Below, piece by piece: positions 45,880 to 57,204 of a DNA stretch of 64,000 bases; position 1 is the stretch's first letter; every line of letters starts with the position of its first letter. The notes under the pieces are model-generated. The model saw only the letters and a program-made list of their open reading frames with translations, did not search any database and was not told the DNA's origin. The position numbers and the translations under genes were made by a program. This stretch comes from Rhodocollybia butyracea (lineage: Eukaryota > Basidiomycota > Agaricomycetes > Agaricales > Omphalotaceae): the NCBI GenBank assembly GCA_015501585.1, contig JADNRY010000004.1, positions 124,001-188,000 on the forward strand. The letters run 5' to 3'.

Positions 45880-47370
45880 CTAGACTTCTTCGAGTGGTAC
45901 TGCTTTATCTGACTTGTCCAGTGAATTAGAAAACTCCACTGGCTGGATACGAGGACCCATTATGTTATCTGTTGTTATATTCGCCACACTGGTCGGTGAT
46001 GCGGGAAAACTTCGTGGTAGAAAAGAAAGCCTCGTTCCTGCGTTTGGCTCTGATGAGGGTGGGTTTGAAGCACTGACAATGATCGTAGAGAACTGGCTTG
46101 AAGTTAGAATAACCACTGCAACTTATTTCTGAGCTTCTTACTATCAAGGCCTGATAAGGTGTGGCATGTTAGCTTTCATGAAATCGGCATGTAACTCAAC
46201 CCACCGTGACACAAGCAAACTAGGGCGGTAGTCAGTACTAAGGTAATAGTTAAAGTCGATATTGATACTGACTGAATTCCCAAACACTTCGTACACAACT
46301 GAGGAGATAGCGGAAGTCGCAAAAACACTAAATAGCCAAACAATATTGATCGCAGCTAGTATGAACGCTGATCAGTCGAATGAAGACCAAAACTAAAAAA
46401 AGTGGCACGTACCGGAATTGATGATGACAGCGCCGACCTGGACATACGTGCTAGATAACTGCAGACTGGATAATCCTAAAGCCGATAACTGGCGATGGGA
46501 GCGCCACAGACGGACAATAATAAGACCTTTGGCTCCTCATAAGATAAGTTGCTTAGCGGTCAGGTAGAAAGATGACTTCACCGGTGCATATCAGATTCAC
46601 GGCTAATGAAATAAAGCCAAAGATGGTTTCCGCGAGGGTTAATTTCTGGGGATGTTCAGTCCATGGATCGTCATTAATCTCACGTAGAGAAATTATGCCC
46701 CATATTCCAACACCTTTCGAGTTTATTTTGATAAACTTCGATAGCAAGCCATATTTAGAACAGACGTACCAAATTGAATCACAAGTACTAATAAAGGAAT
46801 GGCGACAACACGAAGACGAGTGTTGTAGAGGATATACGAACGATAGACCTACATCGAATTGGTGAGTTTTCCGTGCAGTCAAGGGACTTTGGACCGCTCA
46901 GCGCACCAAAAAAGCGTCTGACACCGCCATGGCGAACAGAGCACATCCACTGTTGATGCTGTGCCTTCTACCATACCCAGAGAAATCAACAGGATCGGTG
47001 GGGCTTTTGAAGATGTGCGTGGTGAAGATAAGATCAACAACAATGGCCTACATAAAGATTCCGTCATTTAGAATCTTTTGAAGTGACCTAGTAGTAATTG
47101 CATACCACAGTCGCGATGACAAAGAGCAGAAGACTTGCTGTTGAAAGATAGATGAACGTCCAAGGTGCTAACTTTCTCCGGCGTATTGCTAGAACCTGGA
47201 TATGCTTGATAAAAGTTGCGACGTAAGCACCTACAGATCCAAGCGAGGATACGAGAGTAGTCAGATGCTAAACGCGCTACACCTAGAAAAAAACTCACCG
47301 TAGACCAGTACTTCCAGAAATGTCCCGATGAAAATGGCGGTAACTAAGAACATATTCTGGAGTGGGTGCC
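45880..47370 (-). pseudogene. Polytopic (7-TM-like) membrane protein gene, copy 2
   Basis: Parallels copy 1 throughout: ALWHPLQNMFLVTAIFIG at about 47360, FIYLSTASLLLFVIATVV, LIFTTHIFKSPTDPVDF, INSGCALFAMAVSDAFLVR, and a clean tail VVILTSSQFSTIIVSASNPP to stop 45880. The tail lacks the nonsense codon of copy 1. However, the acceptor before the third helix has lost its AG (CTAAATGACGG), and TAG interrupts GIFM. Probably non-functional. Confidence 0.5.
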
Positions 47371-47399
47371 ACAGCGCTTCTCATTGGGCTGTCCCTTAA

Positions 47400-48360
47400 G
47401 TACAACACTACTACTGTCCCACTCTGACCGTATGTCCTTTGTCCCAGGCACTGAAATATTCCCATGTCAACATCTAAACTACTCGGCTAAGTGATGTCTT
47501 GAACATTTGTCTTTTGTTTTCAGTTCATAACTTGTAAAGCACAGTAATTCGGCGAAGCCGCTTCGCCGAAGCGGCGTTCAGATAGAAGACGTCGGCATAA
47601 TGCTTGAAATAATGTATCCACCTAGTGGACCTAGCGGAGTAAACCTGATTATTTGGGAAAGATCTTATCAAACAATACCTGGATGGACGTTGCCAGCCAT
47701 GTGTAAACTGTACCTCGAAGCTTCTCTATCAGACGCGCTTTCGTTCGTCCGTTGCGGTAGGACGACTTACGTTATTTCTCATTTGGTCAATCACCTGGCA
47801 CGATCAGTAGTTGGGGTATTAGCAGATAAAGTTGCCGCCTCCGTATGGCCCGGGCTTGTGGCCGACTGTGTTTGGCAACCTGCCATACCTTTATGAAGGG
47901 ATTGGGATATTGATAGCTTCTAGGAGTGCTGTACCGTTGTGACCGGCCTTTCAGGCTCCTGTGAACTCTGAAGCCTTTTAACGACCTGAACTGCACATGC
48001 AGCTATACTACCTCGACTCGTCGGGGTTTAGGGTCTGCCTTGGGGAGACAAATAAAACTCGACCGTAACGCATCAAATTGACTTTTTGGCCACATGTACA
48101 CTATTTTGGCAGCCTACACCGTCGTTGGACTTCGATTTTCAATGTGGGCCATTGAACTGGCTGCTTCACCTCGAAAACTGCTCACAAGTACTGAAGGATC
48201 AGTCATCGAGATATCATCAGGGCTTGCATGCTTGCAAGCTGCATCGGGGAACAAGCTGCATCAGGGAACAGTGAAGTGTGACGTGGTACTAGTGCCCACT
48301 GCTGTATGAGTATCAGAAGACTTTTATTACTCAGATGAAGATGATCTTGGCACACCGTAA
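47400..48360. other. Intergenic with a GC-rich palindrome
   Basis: No supported gene. Contains an inverted repeat at 47551-47576 (GGCGAAGCCGCTTCGCC GAAGCGGCG). Short frames have no recognisable product. Confidence 0.35.
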
Positions 48361-48369
48361 CAGTGTGCT

Positions 48370-48860
48370 GCAAATGAAAGGAAGCGAAAGATGGTTTGGG
48401 GCTCAGTTTTGCGAATGCTCAGCCCATGGCACCGACAAAGGAAGGCAAGAAGACGAGCGTTGTAAGAGATGTAGCCTGTATGAGCGATAGACCTAAGTAT
48501 GTTATGCCATCAGATTGACTAGATATGGGAGTCAAGGACTTGTGGAATGTTGCTCGAAACGCACCTGAAATCATCAGATTACATCCACTGATGATGCTGA
48601 GGATGCTACAGGCTTTTCCATACCCAGAAGGAACAATCCACTCGGCGGGGTCTATGAAGATACGCGTGCCAGTGGTGGATATTAGTCATAAGGTACTTCC
48701 TATTAGTGAACAGCTTTCTTCACTTTGGCTTGCGATCGGACTAACAAGGTAGATTCCTCCACATGTCGCAGCGCCTGAGGATGTTAGATGAGATATAGGG
48801 TCTACACTTGGGAAAAGTATATATTCCGAGGTGGATGCCAGAATGCTTCGGATCCGGCTG
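48370..48860 (-). pseudogene. Remnant of a third 7-TM-like gene copy
   Basis: Scattered matches on the minus strand: EAFWHPPRNIYF (cf. EALWHPLQNMFL), THIFIDPAEWIVPSGYGK (cf. THIFKSPTDPVDFSGYGR) and a later block matching the LSFVYPLQ region. Frames and spacing are lost. Confidence 0.5.
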
Positions 48861-49493
48861 TCCTTCAATATTTTTGCGTTGAAAAGGTAGTCTCAACTAA
48901 TGATTACCCCGCCAGATCATTACAACTCCTGCACACTTGACGTTAACTTGTATTGATCTCTGATTTAACACAGTTCTAGCAAGTACATGATGCAAGAGGT
49001 ACCCGGTGTGAGGGTCACTAACTAGGAAAGAACAATCACGTAGAGGGCAAGGAGCAACACCTCCGACGTTGAACTGCGTCGAATAGGTGAGCTGTGATAC
49101 GTACGAGCCTCCATTTTAGAAGTAAAAACTTTAGTTTTAAGTATTTGAGATGCAAGTACGAGGTATTACGGATGTAAAATAGAGCGAACTCACCCAACAC
49201 ATTCGAAAGTTGGACATTGAGCATTGAGGTCTTCCAGAAAGCTCCGCATAAGGGTAATGAACCAGATTTCGAAAACGAGGCTGCGCGCAGCTTGATGCAG
49301 TGTGGATTACTGAGGATTGTGTTTGCTCCGAGGATATGCAGTACCGGAGTAGAATTTTATCACAAGGTAGGATACAATGATGCGATTCAGAAGACATTAT
49401 ACAAAGTCACAAAGATAGTTTATCTTGACATCTATGATAGGGAATTAACATCTGAATATGGGCTGACGATAAGCACTAACTACAGTCTATGAA
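48861..49493. other. Intergenic, nothing recognised
   Basis: Open frames on both strands at 49137-49492 overlap each other and show no family features. Confidence 0.35.
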
Positions 49494-50158
49494 TCAGCCA
49501 CTGCGATATCCTACTCTTGAAGAGGCAAGCCAGAATTCGGAGCCACCTTCTTCACTCCATCCTAAAGGACCAAGATCGCATTCAGCGCAAGCAAGAAGCT
49601 TCAGTTTTCTTCCTGTTGCAAAATTTGTTACGTTTGTCAATTAATGGAGAGTAGAGCGCCAAACCGGAAGGCGAAAGTGCCAAGGATTCCACAGGTCGAG
49701 AAAAGCCAATATTTTCAAATTCCATGGGAGTTGGACCTATCAGCCACCAATGTGTAGATTCTGAGGGGTCAGGTAAAGGAGCAAGAAGTGGATGTGGAGG
49801 GATATCAGATGGTTCAATCTACTGAAAGTCAGTGCTGAAGTTGGGATATATGACAGCATCACAAGCATACTTGTAAGCTTTCGCGTTCTTCAAGCTTTGC
49901 TACACCCTTTTTCAGAATAACGCTTCCACATCCTGCTCTTGGGCACAGTAGATCATATTTATTAGTGGTGTTTGACTGTCCGGATTCACTAACATCGGTA
50001 ATACCGTTTTCGAAAGAAGACAAGAGCTTGGATGTTGGTCTAGACCTCGTTGAAGAAGTCTGAAGTGCCTCCCAGAGAGCTGCAGGGGGCTGTGAATTCG
50101 ATGACATGACCGGAAATTGATAAGATGATCTTGTCACATTGTGACCAGAGCGCGTCAT
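49494..50158 (-). CDS. dss4: Mss4/Dss4-like guanine nucleotide exchange chaperone
   Basis: Starts MTRSGHNVTRSSYQF at 50158. The Mss4 fold is visible: KYDLLCPRAGCGSVILKKG, with the first Cys pair, then after an intron (about 49820-49870) PPHPLLAPLPDPSESTHWW, TPMEFENIGFSRPV, and after another intron KLLACAECDLGPLGWSEEG, with the second Cys pair, then EFWLASSRVGYRSG. Four cysteines bind one zinc in the family. The protein stabilises nucleotide-free Sec4/Rab8-type GTPases in exocytosis. The Ser-rich first 60 residues look less conserved. Confidence 0.85.
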
Positions 50159-50226
50159 GAAATCACGAGGTGTTACTCAACTTTCGTTGACCGTAACTCT
50201 TCGTAACTTCGACGACTTTGACAGCG
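50159..50226. promoter_or_regulatory. 68-bp divergent promoter between dss4 and ctf18
   Basis: Start codons of the two divergent genes are only 68 bases apart, so transcription starts probably overlap or lie within the opposite gene. No motif is claimed. Confidence 0.5.
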
Positions 50227-53200
50227 ATGTCAACCATGGCAAGCACTAGTTTTGTTTCCAATGGTCTTTTAAGCTCATCAGACACGGATGCATTCGTGCC
50301 AAATGGCTTGCTCTCTACAACTTCTTCAGAAAAAATCGCGTTCAGTTTATTGAAAAGCACGGCCAATGGTATGTTTCATACTAATTCCATATAGAGTCTT
50401 CAGTTAATACTGTTTGTAAAAAGACACCTTTGAGCCGAATGGTCTATTGTCTTTTGCATCCACCAGCAAATCTACGTCTACGAAAGAAGACCCGCTGAAG
50501 TCGAATGGTCTATTGAGCACCAGTAGTGGTGCGTTGCTTTGCTCGAGGTTCACGGCTGCGCATTGACAATATCTCATGACAGCATCTTCATATGTGGCAA
50601 ATGGTCTGCTTTCAGCGGAAAGCATGTCTGTAGACTTTGAGTCTGAGTTTCCTTTACTTGGAGACGTTATCAGCCGTTCTCTTAACCGAACAACTATTCC
50701 TTCAACCTCGATCTCTTCGGGGCCCCCATCGACGACCATTCGTGCCACGAATTTTGACGGAAAGACCCTCTATCTGCGGCGGAAACCTGCAACATCTGCG
50801 CGACGCGTGCGTTTCCCGGCTTGTTCGCGTTCATCTTCTCATCAGTTGTCTGTAGAAACTAGCAGTTGCTACTCAAGGACGTCACGTTGGAAACCTCCTA
50901 GAAATGCCATTTCACAAAATGATGGAGCAACTATCGGAGGATAAAGCCAGAGAATTAAGTCGCGAATTGTGGGTTTCCAATCGAATGTTAATCCGACGAG
51001 ATGCTGACGTTTTCTGGCTAGGGATCAACCTGACCATGCGCTGGCGGCCACAGTCGGGTCAGATAGCTCGTTATGGGTAGACCGGTATCGACCAAGGACA
51101 TTTACGGATCTCATGGGCAACGATCGTGTCGCACGAGAGGCACTAGAATGGCTCAAGCAATGGGACAAGTGTGTTTTTGGGAAAACCAGTCAAGGCAAGA
51201 AGAGAAAACGAGACGGGGAGGAAGAGAATTATGACGTGAATGACCCACATCAGAGACCAAAGCAGAGGGTACGTGCCCCTACATGCTCATATTAATGCTC
51301 ATCTTATTCTCCATATAGATATTACTCTTATCTGGTCCTCCTGGCCTCGGTAAAACAACGCTGGCCCATATCATTGCAAAAACAAGCTGGCTACGAGGTA
51401 ATGGAGATTAATGCTAGGCCAGTTTTCTACGCATGTTGCTTCCTATTATTTCCTCATTGCCTCACAGTGATGCGCGCTCTGGACAGATCGTCGACGATCG
51501 GATACGGCCGACTTTAGAGACAGGATATACCGTCAAAAGTACAAAGCCGGTCCTCATTATTATTGATGAAATAGACGGCGCTACGGGCGCAGGAGATAAT
51601 GTATGTGTATTGTTCACGGTAGTATTGTTCACGCTAATCCTTCACTTACTCTCCAATAGTCAAATACCTTTGTACACAAGCTTGTTCAGCTCACGCAAGA
51701 CAAGCCACAAAAGAAGAGTCGGTCTTTTGTTGTCTTTTTTAAAATCCGCATTTACGTTCGACAGATCGTAACCAGTCAGGGGACAAGAGGACGATCCTAC
51801 GACCCATTATATGCATATGCAATGATATCAACGCGTCTTCACTGACAAAACTACGCCCTCACGCTGCTCAACTCAGATTTCAGAAACCAGCCGACATACA
51901 CACCGTGAAGCGGCTGCGAGAAATATGTGCCATTGAAGGATTAAAAGCCGAAACGAGGGCACTTTCTACACTAGTGGCTGTTGCGAAGGGAGATCTGAGA
52001 GGATGCTTGAATACACTTCAAGTGAATACTTCCTAGTATCATCTTTACGCTGAGACAGGGATACTGATGGTGTGTTTACTTGCACTAGTTTATCCGGTCG
52101 CGCAACGAAGAAGTAACCGAATCTGTGGTGCGGAAGTCCACCAAGGGGATGAAGGAGGCCGACAACTCTGTCATATCAGCGCTCAATTCTCTGTTCACAC
52201 CCATGTCTAAGAAAAGAGCAAAGGAGCTGGGACTCAACGACGAGGCAGAAGCGCGTTACGTCGAACGTCTCAGTCATGAGATAGATGCATGTGGGAAGGA
52301 TAGCGCCGTCGCTGTCGGTATGTGACCTTCGTCTCATTTCTAGGCTCTAGCGGAGCTAACAGTACACAGGTTGTTTTTCGCATTATGTTACCCTTCGACG
52401 GCACGATGCCAATTTTTCACGATATGAAAAGGCCAACGAGTGGTTGATGACTTTTGACTCGTTCTCTTCTGCAATGTACAACGATGGGGAATTTGCGTTA
52501 AGCCCATACCTAGCGTACACCCTCGTGCCGTTTTATCCTCTCTTCCAGGAGCGTGGGGCTCCGAGGGTTGAGCGGAGTCAGGAAGATTGGGATGTATGTA
52601 TTTTTTTGATTGTACAGTGCCGTCCTATTCATCTTCCCGTATAGAACCTTCAGTTAACTAAAACCAACGAAGAGATCTACAAATCTCTCAATCGATGCCT
52701 TCAAGCGGCCAGTACGCGCCACGGAGGAGATTACCGACACCTTGCCAACTGGCCTATACTGCAGCTAGAGTTGGCCCCGTTCATTAATAGGATTATATCG
52801 CCTCAGCTACGACCAGTGCGTACTTTGCTTGGCCTGGTGTGGCGAAAGACTCTAATTATGCTTACAGATCAATGGTCAACATGTTCGACCAGATGAGCGT
52901 GTGTTAATGAATCGTCTTGTCGATATCATGTCCAACCTGGAATTACGTTTCATCCAAGAGCGCTTAGAGGATGGCCAGTTGACGTATCGTCTGGATCCGT
53001 GAGTCAAGATCAAAGTAGCTATTTCGTGCCATTGATGTTGTCTACAGGCCTGTAGATGTTTTTTGTCACCTACGACGGTAAACGAGCGTCTGACCTAGCT
53101 TTGTCACGATATGCAGTCAGGCATCTAGTTGCTCAAGAGGTGAGTGTTTCGATTTCGCCAGCTTTGTATCAACATATTTAATTATCTTTTTTTTTCATTG

Positions 53201-53723
53201 TCCCAGGTTGATGCTCGGGTTACTTCTCGTCACACCGACATCGTAGAGAAAGGTACGACAGGCAAACATGCTAGCTTTTTCAGAGGGTGAGTTATTTATC
53301 TTCTGGCGAAAACATTTTTTCAGTTGAGCTGATCTTCAATGTCGCAGTGCCAAGGGAAAGAGTAGTAGCGGCGATCTTGCAGACGAAGATGTTCTCAGAC
53401 CGCCACCCGGGAAACGACCTCGGACAGACGCGTTCGTCGCTGATGATATTGCTGATAGGGTATACATTTCTTTCCTTTCTTTATTTCGCACCTGCTTATC
53501 CATGCCATATTTCTTATCCTTCTAGCCCCCGACTGACTTCTTTGGCCGCCTCATCCTGGCCTCTACCGATAACAAGAAATCAAAGTCGAACGCTCGTGCT
53601 TCCAATCGGTCGAGTACCACGAACGCGAGTACGAGTCCTCCAAAATTTAATATCGCGTACAAGTACAAGGAGGGGAACTCAGCTGCTGTGCGGAAGCCAG
53701 TCAAGGTTTCCTCTTTTCTGTAG
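50227..53723 (+). CDS. ctf18: Ctf18, alternative RFC clamp-loader large subunit
   Basis: About 920 residues (estimated) in many exons. The N-terminus carries five NGLLS motifs, then IRATNFDGKTLYL, LLEMPFHKMMEQL, and the AAA+ core: LWVDRYRPRTFTDLMGN (box II), GPPGLGKTTLAH (Walker A, about 51334), EINASDARSG, LIIIDEIDGA (Walker B, about 51555), a sensor segment PILCICNDINASSLTKLRP, and LRGCLNTLQ. C-terminus: TDFFGR, FNIAYKYKEGNSAAVRKPVK, matching the tail that binds Dcc1/Ctf8. Function: loads PCNA at forks, cohesion and replication checkpoint. The start ATG 50227 is chosen as the first in frame; splice phases 50370/50427 and 50529/50581 hold the motifs in frame. Confidence 0.9.
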
Positions 53724-54217
53724 CTGAGAGGAGCTAGCTCCTTTCTTTCTATAGTTATTGGATATGTTCATTGTAATTGTATCTCCATGTAACTGTAGAA
53801 AAAAGACATTCAACAAAATCTGCATGAGAACCGACCAATTGCAGCTGTAGGCTGGACAATCGCCAAATATGTATATGAGCTTGAGAACAGCAACTGCACC
53901 GCTTGGACATGCCCTACGAAAGGGTATTCGGAAAGTGACATAGGGCGTGGTTAATTTCGCAAGCCTGATTCAAATATTTCGAGAGCGGGGAAGGTTGTCC
54001 AATGAGAGTAACAAGCCCTGCCCGCGACTGGTGTCACTGGTAGCCTTCTGAATAGAGATAGAGTGATGGTAATCTAATTTAGTTATACGACCGACGATGG
54101 TTAATATAGTTAATGGTGCGGCTGGTACGTCTAGAAGTAGGTATGCATGTACAATGATATAGCGAGTAGAAAGTCTGTAAAACGAGCGTGTGGTAATAGA
54201 ATGCTACACAAGATCCA
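53724..54217. other. Intergenic between convergent genes
   Basis: About 490 bases between the ctf18 stop and the stop of the minus-strand kinase. Nothing recognised; probably 3' untranslated regions. Confidence 0.4.
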
Positions 54218-55634
54218 TCATAGCGTGTGACTAGGTAAGTCTAAGGCCGAAGAGAAATTCCTACCGATGGCGACTGCAGGAATCAGCTGTAGCTGTTCAA
54301 ACTTCCTAACCTCCTGGTGAGAGCCTTTCCGTGGGTCAACAGCGAACCTCGGTCGACGCCGAAGGTAACTTCCGGAAGGCGAGTTTCCTTGATTGGGGTC
54401 AGCATCCGCGGCGATGGAAAGCTCTGGTATCTCAATGGCGAGGTCATGAGGGCCATGAGGAGGAGTGACAAGAAGATCGTTTTGTGAATCAGAACTTGAC
54501 GTGGAACAAGAGCCGACAACCAAGAGCTCGGGACGAGGTAGTTCGCTGAGTCTATCAGAGGTTGATGTAGACCAGGAAGATGTCCCCTCGCTAGACGTAC
54601 TCTCTCCTGCAAAGGAGGAAGAGGAGGCGGCAACAGAATTACTAGAATACATCTCAGCCTCGGTATCGCTTCCGGCGATGGCAGGAGATCGTTCGAGGAC
54701 TCGGTCATCGGCAGCATAGAAAGTGTCGACTAATAGAATCTCCCTTCGCAGGGTAGGAATGGTGATTCGAGAAGCAGCATTGAGATTGAACACCTCTTCC
54801 AAAAGGCGACTGGCATGATCGGATATGGATAGCGCATCCCGAAGTGAGTTTGGGTCTTTTAGAAAAGCTTTGTAACAGGGATCGCTACTTTGAGCCGAGT
54901 TCCATGGGTTATGCTGGGTGATGATGTTGACGAGAATGACCCCGAGTGACCATATATCGTTGAACAATGCAGAATACACCATATTTTTCGTCTCCTTTCT
55001 TATACACTCTGTAAAGGAGTTCAGTGTATGGACAATGGCGATATATTCAAGCCATACCTGGACTCATATATGCGCCGCTGCCACATCCAAAGTCACGGCA
55101 TGCCTGTCTATCCGTCGAGAGACCAAAGTCGGCGAGCCAGATATCCCGCCCGTCGTTCGAGCACAGGATGTTTTCAGGCTTCAAGTCGCGATGGAATATG
55201 CCTTGCTGATGACAGTAGTGCACAGCGTCCAGAATCTTGACATAAGACGACTTGATAAGCTGGTCGTTCCCTTCGAAAAGGCCATGGTCTACGATCGCCG
55301 TGAAGAGATCAGAGCCTTCGCACAACTCGAGTACCACGAAGATAAATTTATTTTCTTCAAACGCCCCACAGAGAGTTACGATATTCGGGTGACCAGATAC
55401 TTGTTTATGGAAGCGAAGTTCGCGTTGCTGCATTTCGTGCTCTCGAGATTTGGGGTCTGCTTTAAGAAGGACCTTGATGGCGTAAAAGCGCGCGCTCTCT
55501 GATGAATTTTGTCGCTTCATAGCCTTGTATACCTTGCCATAAGAACCTTCGCCGAGGACTTGTTCGAGACGAAACCTGCCCGCCAGAATTTCACGAAAAC
55601 TCAAGTCAGGGATATTGGCTTTGACGGAAGGCAT
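54218..55634 (-). CDS. Ran1/Ksp1-like serine/threonine kinase
   Basis: Starts MPSVKANIPDLSF at 55634. Kinase domain: GEGSYGKVYKA, AIKVL, HRDLKPENIL, DFGLST, CGSGAYMSPEC (intron of about 50 bases splits SPE-C, near 55010-55060), NDIWSLGVILVNIITQHNPW, RITIPTLRREIL. The sequence after DFG (DRQACRDFGCGS) and the NPW segment are typical of the Ran1/Pat1, Ksp1, Vhs1 and Sks1 group, which controls meiosis and nutrient responses. The Ser-rich C-terminal tail (about 150 residues) is probably regulatory. All catalytic residues are present. Which member it is cannot be decided by eye. Confidence 0.88.
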
Positions 55635-55914
55635 AGTGTAGCGTTGAATGGGAAAAGTACGACCGGCGTAGAAGAATAGTAATGTGCAAAAGGCGAGACA
55701 GAAATGTACACTGTCAAAGTGTAGTGAAAGTAAGGAGGCAAGTAACAACAATTTTAAACGCCGATAGTTATAGCTTTTAACACGTGTCCGCGATCGTCTC
55801 GCAAGCCAGAATTCACGAGGAAGGAAAATCGTTCTCTCAAGCCCGCGATCAAAGAAAGGATTTGCACATCAGAATAGAGTACTATACATGTAAAGTAGGC
55901 GTAAATCGATCAGA

Positions 55915-57002
55915 TCAAAAAATATGTTCACAAAAATCAATGCCAAGGCCTCCCCAAAATGAATGGAACGCCTCCTTCTCTTTGTTCGCCCTACTAGCTC
56001 TAAGATCGCCACACTGGCGGCATGAGTGTGGATGTGTTAATGGTTTAAACACTCCGTTTACAGAGGATGAAATCCACCAAAATATTCCCAGTGCAAGGAT
56101 AATCGTCCACCATCGCGTCGGGAATGCGTCATATCGTCTTGAACGGATCCAGAAGACGAGAAATGGCGCATATAACAGTGGGAATGAGTAGTTGTATAAA
56201 AACTTGAAGACTCGGATCCGGAAAGGCGCAAATACTGTCCGAAAGGCAGAAGGATTTTCATGGTATGGGTTCCTCAAAACGGACGGTGGATGCTCTGAGG
56301 GATGAGAGTGATAATACATGGAATGGGAGGCACGAAGAAAAGGTAGCCCCTTGGCCGCTATTGTCGAGAACATCTGGGCGTTCCAGGTATGAAAACCCAA
56401 TGCAACGGCTGTTTTGACACAGCAGACAATATATAGCACTGAAAATACTGCATTGGGGTGCCTTCAGAGCAGAAGATCAGTCCAAAGTTACGATATAAGA
56501 CCAAATGTACTCACGATTGCGACTGAAATACCTTCATCCAAGTCTTATCAAGAATAAACAACAAGAACTCCAGAACCAATAGGAGAACCGCCCCAATGCA
56601 ATGATACTGTAGAACCGAACATTTTCAAAAACCAGAGAAGAAGGACAAGGTATTCACTGACCCGGATGATTTGGAACTCGCTGTTTCCAGTATAAAGCAC
56701 GACTTCGTCTTTCACAAAAGCCTCCCAAGCTCTGCTGTTGATATCGTGGGAATCACCTCTGTAGCCAAAGCCAGGAGAACGAGGGCCAGGGCCATTGGTG
56801 TAGGCTCTCTGTCTACCAGCTTCCTGGAACAAATCCTGCAACTGGTCAAGCAGCTCTCGCTCAAGGGCCCGGCGATTGGCTGCTTCTTCATTTGCCCTAT
56901 CTCTTTCAGCAGCTCTTTTTTTCTTCTCGGTTTTGTTGTGTTTACGGCCCTACAGTTTATTAGCAACAAAAAAAGCCAGAGAAAAAGCTACAGAAGTACC
57001 AT
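55915..57002 (-). CDS. Hypothetical membrane protein with basic coiled-coil N-terminus
   Basis: Best model begins with ATG at 57002-57000, followed at once by a 50-base intron; exon 2 starts GRKHNKTEKKKRAAERDRAN at 56949. A charged helical segment is followed by GPGPRSPGFGYRGD, AWEAFVKDEVVLYTG, a membrane helix (GAVLLLVLEFLLFILD), a second helical region (VLYIVCCVKTAVALGFHTW), and a C-terminal part with two more helices (YSFPLLYAPFLVFWI and WWTIILALGIFWWISS), ending CEHIF. I do not recognise the family. The ATG-only coding exon is a prediction based on phase. Confidence 0.65.
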
Positions 57003-57204
57003 CGTACTGTTGTTGTGGAGTGAAACTGAACAAAACACAAAGAAAATATCAATTTCAAATTCGTGACAATCGCGTCGCGTCACGTCACTCCGCCGCGTAT
57101 AAACTAGATAATCAAGATAGACTAGATAAACAAGAGATATGAGCTACAAATAAAGAAGTTTAGTATATTTACTACCAGGTATATGTATAATAGTCGCCGC
57201 AACC

